5,095 nucleotides of DNA from Muribaculaceae bacterium (lineage in GTDB: Bacteria; Bacteroidota; Bacteroidia; Bacteroidales; Muribaculaceae), in NCBI GenBank assembly GCA_029052265.1, contig JAIDJJ010000653.1, forward strand, positions 1 through 5,095, read 5' to 3'. Below are positions 1 through 5,095 of this stretch, piece by piece. The notes below the pieces were generated by a model. The model had not been told where the DNA came from. It saw only the letters and a list, made by a program, of their open reading frames with translations, and searched no databases. Both the position numbers and the translations under genes were made by a program. Positions within the stretch are counted from its first letter, which is position 1. Each line of letters starts with the position of its first letter.

Positions 1-817
1 CATCTACAGCCATCCATGAAGAGTCATCATACTCGGGTGCATACCATTTTACAGGTGACTGTATGCCGGGATCCGTCTCATACAGAATCTTACTCCACCT
101 GCTAAAGTTTTCAACTTCAAGATGTTTAATTCTCTCCCGGTATCCATCATCTTCATAGAGTTTCAACTTATTTATCGCCATCGGATATGCCTGAAGATTT
201 TCGCGACCTATCCATGCCTCTATCGGTGTGCCCCCCCAGCTACAATTAATAATCCCTACCGGCACTCCTGTATCTTCGTTCAATTTCTTTGCAAAGAAAT
301 AGCATAATGCAGAATAAGACCGTGCTGTCTTTGGCGTCAGAACACTCCATTTACCTTTCACGTTATCGCATTCCGCATGGAAATCAAATAACTTATCTGC
401 TTGAAAATATCTAATATTATCATTACTATATTCCGCAACTTCATCAGCAAAAAGATCGGTGACACGCGCTATCGGCAACTCCATATTCGATTGCCCGGAA
501 CATAAAAACACATCTCCTGCGATCACATTTTCCAATACATTGCTGTTGATGGTGATTGAATAAGGACCGCCCGAAGATAACGGGGGCAATTCAAGACTCC
601 AATTACCGCAACTGTCGGCTACGGTCTCCACATTGTTCGGTCCGCATGATGCCACCACCTTTTCCTGAGGATCGGCATGTCCCCATAAACGTACAGGGAC
701 ATCCCTTTGAACCATCATCCCATCAGCCAGCACATCCGGGAGAGAAACCTCGGATCTGACCGGTTGCACCATCATGGCAACAAAACTGAGAGCAAGCAAA
801 ACTCGATTACGCTTCAT
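1..817 (-). CDS. Sialate O-acetylesterase (SGNH/SASA family), secreted; 3' end missing
   Basis: The first 272 codons are present; the gene continues past the left edge of the window. The family removes O-acetyl esters from sialic acids or from acetylated plant or host glycans, usually in the periplasm or at the surface of gut Bacteroidota. The ATG at 817 is followed by a basic n-region (MKRNR), a hydrophobic stretch (residues 6-17) and a likely cleavage site after VRS (about residue 22), so a signal peptide supports this start. The mature protein begins with a beta-rich segment (LPDVLADGMMVQRD, RLWGHADP, GNWSLELPPL). The family signature GDVFLCSGQSNMELPI is at 101-116, with Ser110 of GQSN as the expected nucleophile, and SWGGTPIEAW is at 193-202. 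Residues 258-268 (WYAPEYDDSSW) match the inserted beta domain seen in long Bacteroidales members. The catalytic His region would lie in the missing C-terminus. Substrate specificity cannot be read from the sequence. It has its own promoter element and is separated from the upstream DUF5606 gene by 184 bp and a terminator-like hairpin. Confidence 0.9.
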   Translation of the reverse strand, partial: MKRNRVLLALSFVAMMVQPVRSEVSLPDVLADGMMVQRDVPVRLWGHADPQEKVVASCGPNNVETVADSCGNWSLELPPLSSGGPYSITINSNVLENVIAGDVFLCSGQSNMELPIARVTDLFADEVAEYSNDNIRYFQADKLFDFHAECDNVKGKWSVLTPKTARSYSALCYFFAKKLNEDTGVPVGIINCSWGGTPIEAWIGRENLQAYPMAINKLKLYEDDGYRERIKHLEVENFSRWSKILYETDPGIQSPVKWYAPEYDDSSWMAVD

Positions 818-843
818 ACAAACATATTTAGGTTATATTAAAG

Positions 844-873
844 CAAAGTTACTCAATAATAGACGATCATAAA
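844..873 (-). promoter_or_regulatory. Bacteroides-type promoter of the sialate O-acetylesterase gene
   Basis: On the minus strand TAACTTTG (851 to 844) is an exact match to the Bacteroidota -7 consensus TAnnTTTG. It lies about 26 nt before the esterase ATG, which predicts a short leader of roughly 20 nt. The -33 box is weak: the best candidate is TTTA at 873-870, 18 nt upstream, not TTTG. The same TAACTTTG octamer occurs in the yajC promoter. The element indicates an independent transcription unit. Confidence 0.55.
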
Positions 874-945
874 TGCTTAAATATATCTTTATCATACATA
901 TCCGTAGCTCAACTCCCTGAATTATTTGACCTCGCCATAAACAGA

Positions 946-979
946 CAGGGCAGATCAACACTTATATTGAACTGCCCTG
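946..979 (-). terminator. Terminator-like stem-loop after DUF5606
   Basis: CAGGGCAG (946-953) pairs perfectly with CTGCCCTG (972-979). After one A-A mismatch the stem continues for four more pairs (TCAA 955-958 with TTGA 967-970), leaving an 8-nt loop. In the direction of transcription the stem is followed by TCTGTTTATG, a modest U-rich tail. It starts about 22 nt after the DUF5606 stop codon and before the esterase promoter, so it most likely ends the yajC-to-DUF5606 transcript. The imperfect U tract lowers confidence. Confidence 0.65.
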
Positions 980-1001
980 ACATGTATTACAAAAAGCCGG
1001 A

Positions 1002-1439
1002 TTATTCAGCTTCCTTATTATCTTCCGATACTTCTCCCTCCTCAGGCTCCTCTTCTGCAAATTTTGACATCCCCTCTTCCACAAGAATGTTATACCATGT
1101 AAAGAGTTTCTTAATATCGTTGTCATAGACACGCTCCTTGTCGAAATCCGGAATCACAGCCTCAAATTCCTCACGGAGTTTACCTTCCGCCACAAGCTTT
1201 TTGACATCTATCGTTTTTCCTTCATTCCGGGAATAAACCAGATCAAGTATCTCACCGAGAGGTTTGTCGCCGGAATCTGTATACATCGCGATATCTCCCA
1301 ATGAAACCACCTTATCGCGCGAATGAGCCGGGAAACGCTTCTTGGTTTTCAGTTCTTCAACAACAAGCATCCTGTTACCCTGCGTCACAATACGGAACAA
1401 ACCGGGTTTCCCGGTGATTGCCAAAATTTCTCTAAGCAT
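1002..1439 (-). CDS. DUF5606 family protein of unknown function
   Basis: This 145-residue soluble protein has no signal peptide or membrane segment. The N-terminal part (MLREILAITGKPGLFRIV, 1-18, then the R34-H39 region and the SLGDIAMYT segment at 46-54) matches what I recognise as the DUF5606 family, found across Bacteroidota and lacking an assigned function. Residues about 4-54 look beta-rich, as in a small barrel. Residues 60-122 look helical (LGEILDLVY, KKLFTWYNILVEEG). The last 18 or so residues form a strongly acidic tail (EEEPEEGEVSEDNKEAE), probably disordered. The ATG lies only 5 nt after the coaE stop codon, with an AAGAAA stretch just before it, so translation is probably coupled to coaE and the two are cotranscribed. 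No catalytic motif is visible. A nucleic-acid or ribosome-linked role would be a guess. Family call likely; function unknown. Confidence 0.85.
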   Translation of the reverse strand: MLREILAITGKPGLFRIVTQGNRMLVVEELKTKKRFPAHSRDKVVSLGDIAMYTDSGDKPLGEILDLVYSRNEGKTIDVKKLVAEGKLREEFEAVIPDFDKERVYDNDIKKLFTWYNILVEEGMSKFAEEEPEEGEVSEDNKEAE

Positions 1440-1444
1440 GTTTC

Positions 1445-2041
1445 TTATTTTTGATTTGATGTTTCTAATAACTTATTTATTTGATCAAGCAGAGAAATAT
1501 CCCCACTGTTATCAATTATATCAACTTTATTCTTATCAAGAAGATCAAACTCCCCCTCTTGAGCCGATATCCGCGACTTAATCTCTTCCGGAGACAGTCC
1601 GTTGCGCGCCATGACACGTTCTACACGTTGAGCCTCTGTAGCTTCAACAAGCCATATGCGAGAACAGATCTTGTCAAGCCCGCTCGTAAAAAGGATGGCT
1701 GATTCTACAAAAACCGGAGACTCACATCGTTCCGCACGCAATATGAAGTCGGATTTTACGGCACTGTGAACAATCCTGTTGACCGCCATACGGATTCCGT
1801 CATCTGAAAAAATCCGGCTCGACATAAGCGCCCGATCAAGAGTCCCGTCTGAATCGTATATATCATCAGTCAGCAATTTTTTCAATGCATCCCGCACATA
1901 TTCGTCTCTATCCATCAGACGCTTTGCCTCAAAATCACAATCGTAGACTTCATATCCTTTAAGACGGAGAATCCTTGACACCACACTTTTACCGGCTCCG
2001 ATCCCTCCTGTTATTCCTATGATGAATTTATCGACAGACAT
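1445..2041 (-). CDS. coaE: Dephospho-CoA kinase
   Basis: CoaE phosphorylates the 3'-OH of the ribose in dephospho-CoA with ATP, the last step of coenzyme A synthesis, in the cytoplasm. With the start at 2041 the protein has 198 residues, the usual length. The Walker A loop GGIGAGKS is at 12-19. The DCD motif (34-36) corresponds to the conserved DxD of the substrate and magnesium site. FVESAILF (111-118) corresponds to the PLLFE segment, with Glu113. The lid region RVMARNGLSPEE (142-153), IxxQ (Gln161) and IIDNSG (175-180) complete the family pattern. The reading frame is open back to an ATG at 2092, but that start would overlap the YbbR gene by 35 nt and add 17 residues with no family match. 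The ATGs at 2047 and 2041 both lie just after the YbbR stop codon (2058). AAAGA is 6 nt from the ATG at 2041 and directly abuts the one at 2047, so 2041 is preferred, with 2047 nearly as likely. The gene belongs to the yajC operon. Confidence 0.93.
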   Translation of the reverse strand: MSVDKFIIGITGGIGAGKSVVSRILRLKGYEVYDCDFEAKRLMDRDEYVRDALKKLLTDDIYDSDGTLDRALMSSRIFSDDGIRMAVNRIVHSAVKSDFILRAERCESPVFVESAILFTSGLDKICSRIWLVEATEAQRVERVMARNGLSPEEIKSRISAQEGEFDLLDKNKVDIIDNSGDISLLDQINKLLETSNQK

Positions 2042-2057
2042 GATCATTCTTTGACAA

Positions 2058-3035
2058 TCAATTTTTAACAATCGTATATTCAACACTGTCATTCTTTAAC
2101 GACAGATTCTGAAGCCTGTCAGGATATCTCACCACCTCCACATGCAAGCGACCGGATGCAGATTTCGATATCTGATCGTAATCCACTTGCAATTCTATAG
2201 ACGGGTCGTCGTCATCACCAAGCCTGCTCATTGCCACATAATATTGCACCGGCACTTTCGAAGGGAACAGAAGCAGACTCTCTCCTTTAGGAACATTTGT
2301 CGGGGTTATAGTGATCAGAGCCTCCTTCTTTACCAATGTCTCGATCGGCACTGTCACCTTCACCTGTGACGGCAATATCCTTGCCCCCTTGATCTTCTTC
2401 AAGTTGGATTCAATCTGAGTTGTCTCTGAAAGATCCTGAAGATCAAGCATCTCTGTCTCTACATTATAAATAGTGTCAAGCACATCCTGTTCGCCATAAA
2501 CCAACACATAAGATGGCACACACTTCGCATCCCCTTCCTGGATACTTCCTGATGCCGGCATAATCTTTGCATCGACCAATACAGGAACACGCTTCCCCTT
2601 GTTTGTAGTATATATTAGATGAATTGAATCCGTGGAAAGTGCTGTGATCTGCGCCGAAGAACCGAAAACTGATTTCAGCGACGACATCATGTCATTTTTT
2701 GTGAATCTCAAAACACCGTTGTCTCCATATTCCTTGAAATTGATAGACAAGGCTGGATGTCTAAGTATTCCGTTTCTCCAAAGATTGGTTCCTTTGTCCC
2801 TTACACTGACGTGAACTTTTTCCGGAATATCGGAAATAAAAGTGACTGTATCGGGCACATTCGTGAATGTCACTTTCACATTGAAATTATTCTGGGCACT
2901 GTCGTTGAGGGCAAGGATCATCCAAAAAAGTGCGCTCACAGCTACAAACTCAAGAAAAAGCACAACATTATGGAAACCTGAAGATGCTTTCAGATTTTTC
3001 CATCTTGTCTTTACATTTTCCGGATTTATGTCCAT
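2058..3035 (-). CDS. YbbR-like domain protein, membrane-anchored
   Basis: The 325-residue protein has a short basic cytoplasmic N-terminus (about 1-22), one transmembrane helix at about 24-43 (VVLFLEFVAVSALFWMILAL) and a long extracytoplasmic part. That part is beta-rich with hydrophobic strand patterns, consistent with consecutive YbbR-like repeats at about 50-145, 148-232 and 234-323. In Firmicutes, YbbR/CdaR proteins regulate the diadenylate cyclase CdaA; no cyclase gene is visible here, and the Bacteroidota homologue next to coaE has no settled role. An acidic DDDD stretch is at 274-277. The ATG at 3035 is the only sensible start because the membrane helix follows it. No Shine-Dalgarno sequence precedes it; a strong hairpin ends 12 nt upstream. 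The stop codon lies 16 nt before the coaE start. Domain assignment is by overall architecture and gene order, so it is good but not certain. Confidence 0.85.
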   Translation of the reverse strand: MDINPENVKTRWKNLKASSGFHNVVLFLEFVAVSALFWMILALNDSAQNNFNVKVTFTNVPDTVTFISDIPEKVHVSVRDKGTNLWRNGILRHPALSINFKEYGDNGVLRFTKNDMMSSLKSVFGSSAQITALSTDSIHLIYTTNKGKRVPVLVDAKIMPASGSIQEGDAKCVPSYVLVYGEQDVLDTIYNVETEMLDLQDLSETTQIESNLKKIKGARILPSQVKVTVPIETLVKKEALITITPTNVPKGESLLLFPSKVPVQYYVAMSRLGDDDDPSIELQVDYDQISKSASGRLHVEVVRYPDRLQNLSLKNDSVEYTIVKN

Positions 3036-3047
3036 GGGCTGATAAAC

Positions 3048-3088
3048 AGAAAGTGCCGGAGGCGATGGTCATGCCGCCGGCACTTTCT
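3048..3088 (-). terminator. Strong stem-loop between yajC and the YbbR gene
   Basis: AGAAAGTGCCGG (3048-3059) pairs perfectly over 12 bp with CCGGCACTTTCT (3077-3088). After one A-G mismatch a further GGC/GCC (3061-3063 with 3073-3075) closes a 9-nt loop. In the transcribed direction it begins 11 nt after the yajC stop codon, and TGTTTATC follows the stem, only a weak U tract. It could be a leaky terminator, a processing or stability hairpin protecting yajC mRNA, or a structure limiting ribosome access to the YbbR gene, whose ATG is 12 nt further on. No TAnnTTTG promoter is visible between it and the downstream start, which argues against full termination. Confidence 0.6.
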
Positions 3089-3099
3089 TATAAATAGTG

Positions 3100-3420
3100 T
3101 TATTTCTTCTCTGCCGGTTTCTCAGCTGCCGGATAAACAGATGTCTTGTCCACTTTCAGACTGACCCCCTGGGCAACTTCCACAGTAATTGTAGTTTCGT
3201 TTATGTCTTTTATCTTGCCGTGTATGCCTCCGGCGGTGATGACCTTGTCGCCTACCTGCATTGCCTCACGGGCCTTTTTGATCTCTTTCTGCTTTTTTGA
3301 TTGCGGGCGGATCATGAAGAAATAGAAGATGGCAATCATTGCCACAATCATGATTATTCCGCTGATTCCTCCACCCTGAGGCTGTGCCTCAAGCAGGAAT
3401 ATTGAATTTAATAGGTTCAT
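3100..3420 (-). CDS. yajC: Preprotein translocase accessory subunit YajC
   Basis: YajC is a small inner-membrane protein that associates with SecDF and YidC at the SecYEG translocon; it is dispensable in E. coli. The 106-residue product has the typical size and layout. It has a short N-terminus, a Gly-rich QPQGGG (13-18), one membrane helix at about 19-37 and the family signature FFMIRPQSKKQKE (34-46). The conserved cytoplasmic domain follows, with GDKVITAGGIHGKI (57-70) and a strand-rich segment TTITVEVAQGVSLKVD (76-91). A Lys/Glu/Pro-rich tail (AAEKPAEKK) ends the protein. AAAGGA lies directly before the ATG with no spacer, too close for a normal Shine-Dalgarno, but no other ATG would keep the membrane helix. 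It is the first gene after a strong promoter and heads the cluster YajC-YbbR-CoaE-DUF5606. The secD/secF genes are not in the window. Confidence 0.95.
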   Translation of the reverse strand: MNLLNSIFLLEAQPQGGGISGIIMIVAMIAIFYFFMIRPQSKKQKEIKKAREAMQVGDKVITAGGIHGKIKDINETTITVEVAQGVSLKVDKTSVYPAAEKPAEKK

Positions 3421-3462
3421 TCCTTTAAATTATTTCGGGATTATTGATGAATGTTATTTTTA

Positions 3463-3494
3463 CAAAGTTAGCATCTTTTCCTTGCATTTGCAAA
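3463..3494 (-). promoter_or_regulatory. Bacteroides-type promoter of the yajC operon
   Basis: On the minus strand TTTG (3494-3491) is followed after exactly 20 nt by TAACTTTG (3470-3463), a full match to the Bacteroidota -33/-7 consensus. It lies in the 115-bp gap between the nusB stop and the yajC start and predicts a leader of about 35 nt. Thus yajC and the following genes can be transcribed independently of nusB. I see no convincing nusB terminator in the gap (only a 5-bp stem, ATCTT 3508-3512 with AAGAT 3517-3521), so read-through from nusB is also likely. Confidence 0.8.
3482..3493. repeat. Short inverted repeat on the yajC -33 box
   Basis: TTGCA (3482-3486) and TGCAA (3489-3493) form an inverted repeat with a 2-nt centre. 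It overlaps the TTTG box of the yajC promoter. It could be a repressor or activator site, but 5-bp arms are common by chance in AT-rich intergenic DNA. Confidence 0.3.
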
Positions 3495-3535
3495 ATTATT
3501 TACGACAATCTTGCCAAAGATGACTACTTCATTTT

Positions 3536-4930
3536 TCATTTGCGAATCTTGTTCTCTTCACGCAGTTTGTTGGATATCGAATATAGAAGACCGTTTACGA
3601 AAGCGCCGCTTTTCGAGGTGCTATAGCTCTTGGCTATTTCTATATATTCGTTTATACTCACCACAAGAGGAATCTTCGGGAAATTCACGATCTCAGAAAG
3701 TGCGGTCATCGTTATCACAACGTCCATGAATGCAAGACGTTCACTATCCCATTTCTCACTCACTACCGAATCATCGATATAACGGCGGTAGACATCTTTG
3801 TTTTTGACCACATCCGAGAAAAGCTTTACGCCGAACTGAGCGTCTTCCTCATCCTTATACATTGGAAGCACCGGACGATTTCCGGGACATCCTTCTTCAA
3901 ACCTGCGTATGGTCTTCAGAACAAACGTGCTGATTATGTCAAGGTCATCGTTCCAGAACACAGACTTGGTCTCAAGAGCCTCAAGGAAATTTTCATCATT
4001 GAGAATCACATATTTGAAAATGTCTCTCCAGAAATCACAATCCGTCTGGAAATCTGTGGCGGGGAAACGCATGTAATCACGGTATACTTCCGAATCCATA
4101 ACTGTGGAAAGAATGGATTCAAGCAGCTGGCGGTCTTCAGCCATCCATGAAAGCCTGTTCTCTTCTACATATTCGATCATGTCGGGATCCTCACTGATGG
4201 CAGCCACCAGTTGATTCTCGACAAATCGCATATTAGGATTCAGGTCCTCATCCGTGGGAACGTATTTATTTCGGTTTTCTTCAAGCTGGTCACGCCTGAG
4301 ATTCACAAGCTCCACAGGAAGAAGAAGAAGCCTGAAATAAAGCTCGCGCGCTTTCCCCATGCTCACCGACAGTGTGTTGACTGCATCACTGATATTGTCG
4401 CGGGAAGCATAAAAATTCTTAAACGTATCAGACATCATCTCTTTCATTCTCTCCACTCCGCGAATCGTAAAGTTCTCTCTCTTGGATATGGCGGCGTTAA
4501 GAGCGGGATTGACATAGATGATAAGATTGAATATACGTTCCCATACCTGATCATCTTCAGCCTCGCTGGTGTTTTTCTGGAAGTTTTTGTATATGCCGCT
4601 TTCTTTCACCTCTTCCGCAAGACTGTCGACCAACCGTTCAAACGGGAACTGATCCTGGCGGAATCTCATCTGAAGCGATTTTATCTTCTCGTCAGCAAGG
4701 ATTTTCTTTATGAAACGTGTGTCGTGAAGCGGAAGATAACCGCCCCTCTTCTCAATTCTTTGTGAAATCCTTATCATCAATATCAACATGTCAAGATAAA
4801 GATTATACGCGAACCTCTTCTCCTTGGTAGGTGCCAAAGGCTGAGATTCCAACATGAAACGGTTATCTGTCAAAAGGAAAGAATATAGTAGCTGAACTAC
4901 TTTTATTCTTATCAACACACGGTTTATCAT
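3536..4930 (-). CDS. nusB: Transcription antitermination factor NusB, extended with a duplicated N-terminal module
   Basis: NusB with NusE/S10 binds boxA RNA and supports antitermination and rRNA maturation. The 464-residue product starts with MINRVLIRIKVVQLLY, the typical Bacteroidota NusB N-terminus (family Arg then LY pattern). It ends with the canonical NusB domain: ISTFVLKTIRRFEE (333-346), EKWDSERLAFMDVVI (392-406), SEIVNFPKIPLVVSINEY (412-429), EIAKSYSTSKSGAFVNGLL (431-449). E. coli NusB has 139 residues, and Bacteroidales homologues, as I remember them, have about 310. Here the excess is explained by an internal repeat: residues about 38-173 resemble 191-344, with the paired columns RF (72/235), Y (114/283), W (130/301), IF (133/304), F (154/325), T (169/340) and F (173/344). 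The second copy is the canonical one (NKYVPTDEDLNPNMRFVENQ, FWNDD). The ATG at 4930 fits the family start. A promoter lies about 60 nt upstream. The C-terminal identification is secure; whether the extra module changes RNA or partner binding is unknown. Confidence 0.93.
   Translation of the reverse strand: MINRVLIRIKVVQLLYSFLLTDNRFMLESQPLAPTKEKRFAYNLYLDMLILMIRISQRIEKRGGYLPLHDTRFIKKILADEKIKSLQMRFRQDQFPFERLVDSLAEEVKESGIYKNFQKNTSEAEDDQVWERIFNLIIYVNPALNAAISKRENFTIRGVERMKEMMSDTFKNFYASRDNISDAVNTLSVSMGKARELYFRLLLLPVELVNLRRDQLEENRNKYVPTDEDLNPNMRFVENQLVAAISEDPDMIEYVEENRLSWMAEDRQLLESILSTVMDSEVYRDYMRFPATDFQTDCDFWRDIFKYVILNDENFLEALETKSVFWNDDLDIISTFVLKTIRRFEEGCPGNRPVLPMYKDEEDAQFGVKLFSDVVKNKDVYRRYIDDSVVSEKWDSERLAFMDVVITMTALSEIVNFPKIPLVVSINEYIEIAKSYSTSKSGAFVNGLLYSISNKLREENKIRK
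3899..4360 (-). repeat. NusB internal module B (canonical copy)
   Basis: This encodes residues about 191-344 of NusB. It carries the features found in ordinary Bacteroidales NusB proteins: ELYFRLLLLPVELV, KYVPTDEDLNPNMRFVENQ, LLESILSTVMDSEVYRDY, FWRDIFKYVIL and SVFWNDD. It resembles the region encoded at 4412-4819 at protein level. No long identical DNA runs are apparent between the two, so the duplication is old. Boundaries are approximate. Confidence 0.55.
4412..4819 (-). repeat. NusB internal module A (extra, diverged copy)
   Basis: This encodes residues about 38-173 of NusB: a helix NLYLDMLILMIRISQRIEKR, then TRFIKKIL, LVDSLAEEVKESGIYKNF, VWERIFNLIIYV and a final helix ending DTFKNF. These follow the same order as in module B. 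The offset between copies is constant at 171 residues from Trp130/Trp301 to Phe173/Phe344. The copy lacks the PTDEDLNPN linker and the FWNDD motif, so it has diverged or degenerated in those loops. Boundaries are approximate. Confidence 0.5.
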
Positions 4931-4962
4931 AACTCTTTATGCTCTGTATATTGTTTATAGCG

Positions 4963-4976
4963 GGAAATTTATTTCC
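4963..4976 (-). other. Small hairpin in the nusB leader
   Basis: GGAAA (4963-4967) and TTTCC (4972-4976) form a 5-bp stem with a 4-nt loop just after the expected transcription start of nusB. It may stabilise the 5' end of the mRNA. It is short and could be accidental. Confidence 0.25.
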
Positions 4977-4987
4977 GTTACAAAGTG

Positions 4988-5019
4988 CAAAATTAGCCTA
5001 AATGGTCGGATTGACCAAA
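4988..5019 (-). promoter_or_regulatory. Bacteroides-type promoter of nusB
   Basis: On the minus strand TTTG (5019-5016) is followed after exactly 20 nt by TAATTTTG (4995-4988), matching the Bacteroidota -33/-7 consensus with the same spacing as the yajC promoter. The predicted leader is about 50 nt. The spacer contains an inverted repeat, listed separately. Confidence 0.75.
5003..5017. promoter_or_regulatory. Inverted repeat inside the nusB promoter (possible operator)
   Basis: TGGTC (5003-5007) and GACCA (5013-5017) are perfect inverted arms separated by 5 nt. They sit in the spacer and touch the -33 box, where a bound dimeric regulator would block RNA polymerase. The surrounding DNA is AT-rich while the arms are GC-containing, which makes them stand out, but 5-bp arms remain weak evidence. 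Confidence 0.35.
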
Positions 5020-5095
5020 TTTAATTATCTTTTCTTATCGTTTTTATAATAACTTGTATCAACTGTGGGAAAAAGACATCAATATGCCGGCATGA
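5020..5095. other. Intergenic edge with no supported gene
   Basis: This AT-rich stretch lies upstream of the nusB promoter. It ends with a 10-bp perfect palindrome ATGCCGGCAT (5084-5093), which could belong to a hairpin that continues outside the window. The only plus-strand ATG reads Met-Pro-Ala-stop. A minus-strand frame is open from the edge to a TAA at 5023-5021 (24 codons) but resembles no family I know. Confidence 0.4.

Noticed and set aside
556..759. Plus-strand open frames within 122-307 and 556-759.
   Set aside because: They are antisense to the sialate O-acetylesterase, whose motifs and signal peptide identify the real frame.
1446..1453. TATTTTTG on the plus strand resembling a -7 box.
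   Set aside because: It sits at the coaE/DUF5606 junction, antisense to both, with no plus-strand gene after it; a chance match.
2042..2092. Longer coaE start at 2092 giving 215 residues.
   Set aside because: It overlaps the YbbR gene by 35 nt and adds residues with no family match before the conserved IIGITGGIG segment; ATGs at 2047 and 2041 fit better.
3508..3521. Small stem ATCTT/AAGAT after nusB as a terminator.
   Set aside because: Only 5 AT-rich pairs and no U tract follow; too weak to call.
4211..4765. A 184-codon open frame on the plus strand opposite nusB.
   Set aside because: It lies wholly inside the well-supported nusB gene, has no recognisable domain and has a composition expected of an antisense shadow frame.
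4931..4945. CTCTTTA on the plus strand resembling a boxA core near nusB, which would suggest NusB autoregulation.
   Set aside because: boxA acts as RNA and this copy is on the non-transcribed sense for nusB; the nusB leader itself lacks the motif.
5021..5095. Open minus-strand frame of 24 codons running in from the right edge to a TAA, possibly the tail of an upstream gene.
   Set aside because: It is too short and AT-rich to judge and matches no family I know; sequence beyond the window is needed to decide.

Overview
The window looks like a housekeeping stretch of a Bacteroidota chromosome, most likely order Bacteroidales and plausibly a gut lineage such as Muribaculaceae. The evidence is the minus-strand gene order nusB - yajC - ybbR-like - coaE - DUF5606, promoters of the Bacteroides type (TTTG about 20 nt before TAnnTTTG, not the sigma-70 hexamers), nearly absent Shine-Dalgarno sequences, and a secreted sialate O-acetylesterase of the kind common in glycan-foraging gut Bacteroidales. 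The family assignment is inference; order-level placement is fairly secure. All genes are on the minus strand, so transcription runs from the right edge to the left.

Right to left: positions 4931-5095 hold no convincing gene but contain the nusB promoter, with an inverted repeat in its spacer. nusB (3536-4930) encodes an unusually long NusB of 464 residues, in which a helical N-terminal module appears twice. A 115-bp gap carries a second strong Bacteroides-type promoter. It starts a tight cluster: yajC (3100-3420, Sec translocase accessory protein), a YbbR-like membrane-anchored protein (2058-3035), coaE (1445-2041, last step of CoA synthesis) and a DUF5606 protein (1002-1439). A perfect 12-bp stem-loop lies between yajC and the YbbR gene, and a terminator-like stem-loop follows DUF5606. 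The left end (1-817) is the first 272 codons of a sialate O-acetylesterase with signal peptide and GQSN nucleophile motif. It has its own TAACTTTG promoter element and runs off the left edge.

Functionally, the middle block joins transcription elongation and rRNA antitermination (NusB), protein export (YajC), a surface-anchored protein of unclear role (YbbR), cofactor supply (CoaE) and a conserved protein of unknown function (DUF5606). The esterase is a separate accessory unit for removing O-acetyl groups from host or dietary glycans. I found no mobile element, CRISPR array, tRNA, rRNA or defence system. The most unusual feature is the internally duplicated NusB. I see no evidence for a wholly new multi-gene system.
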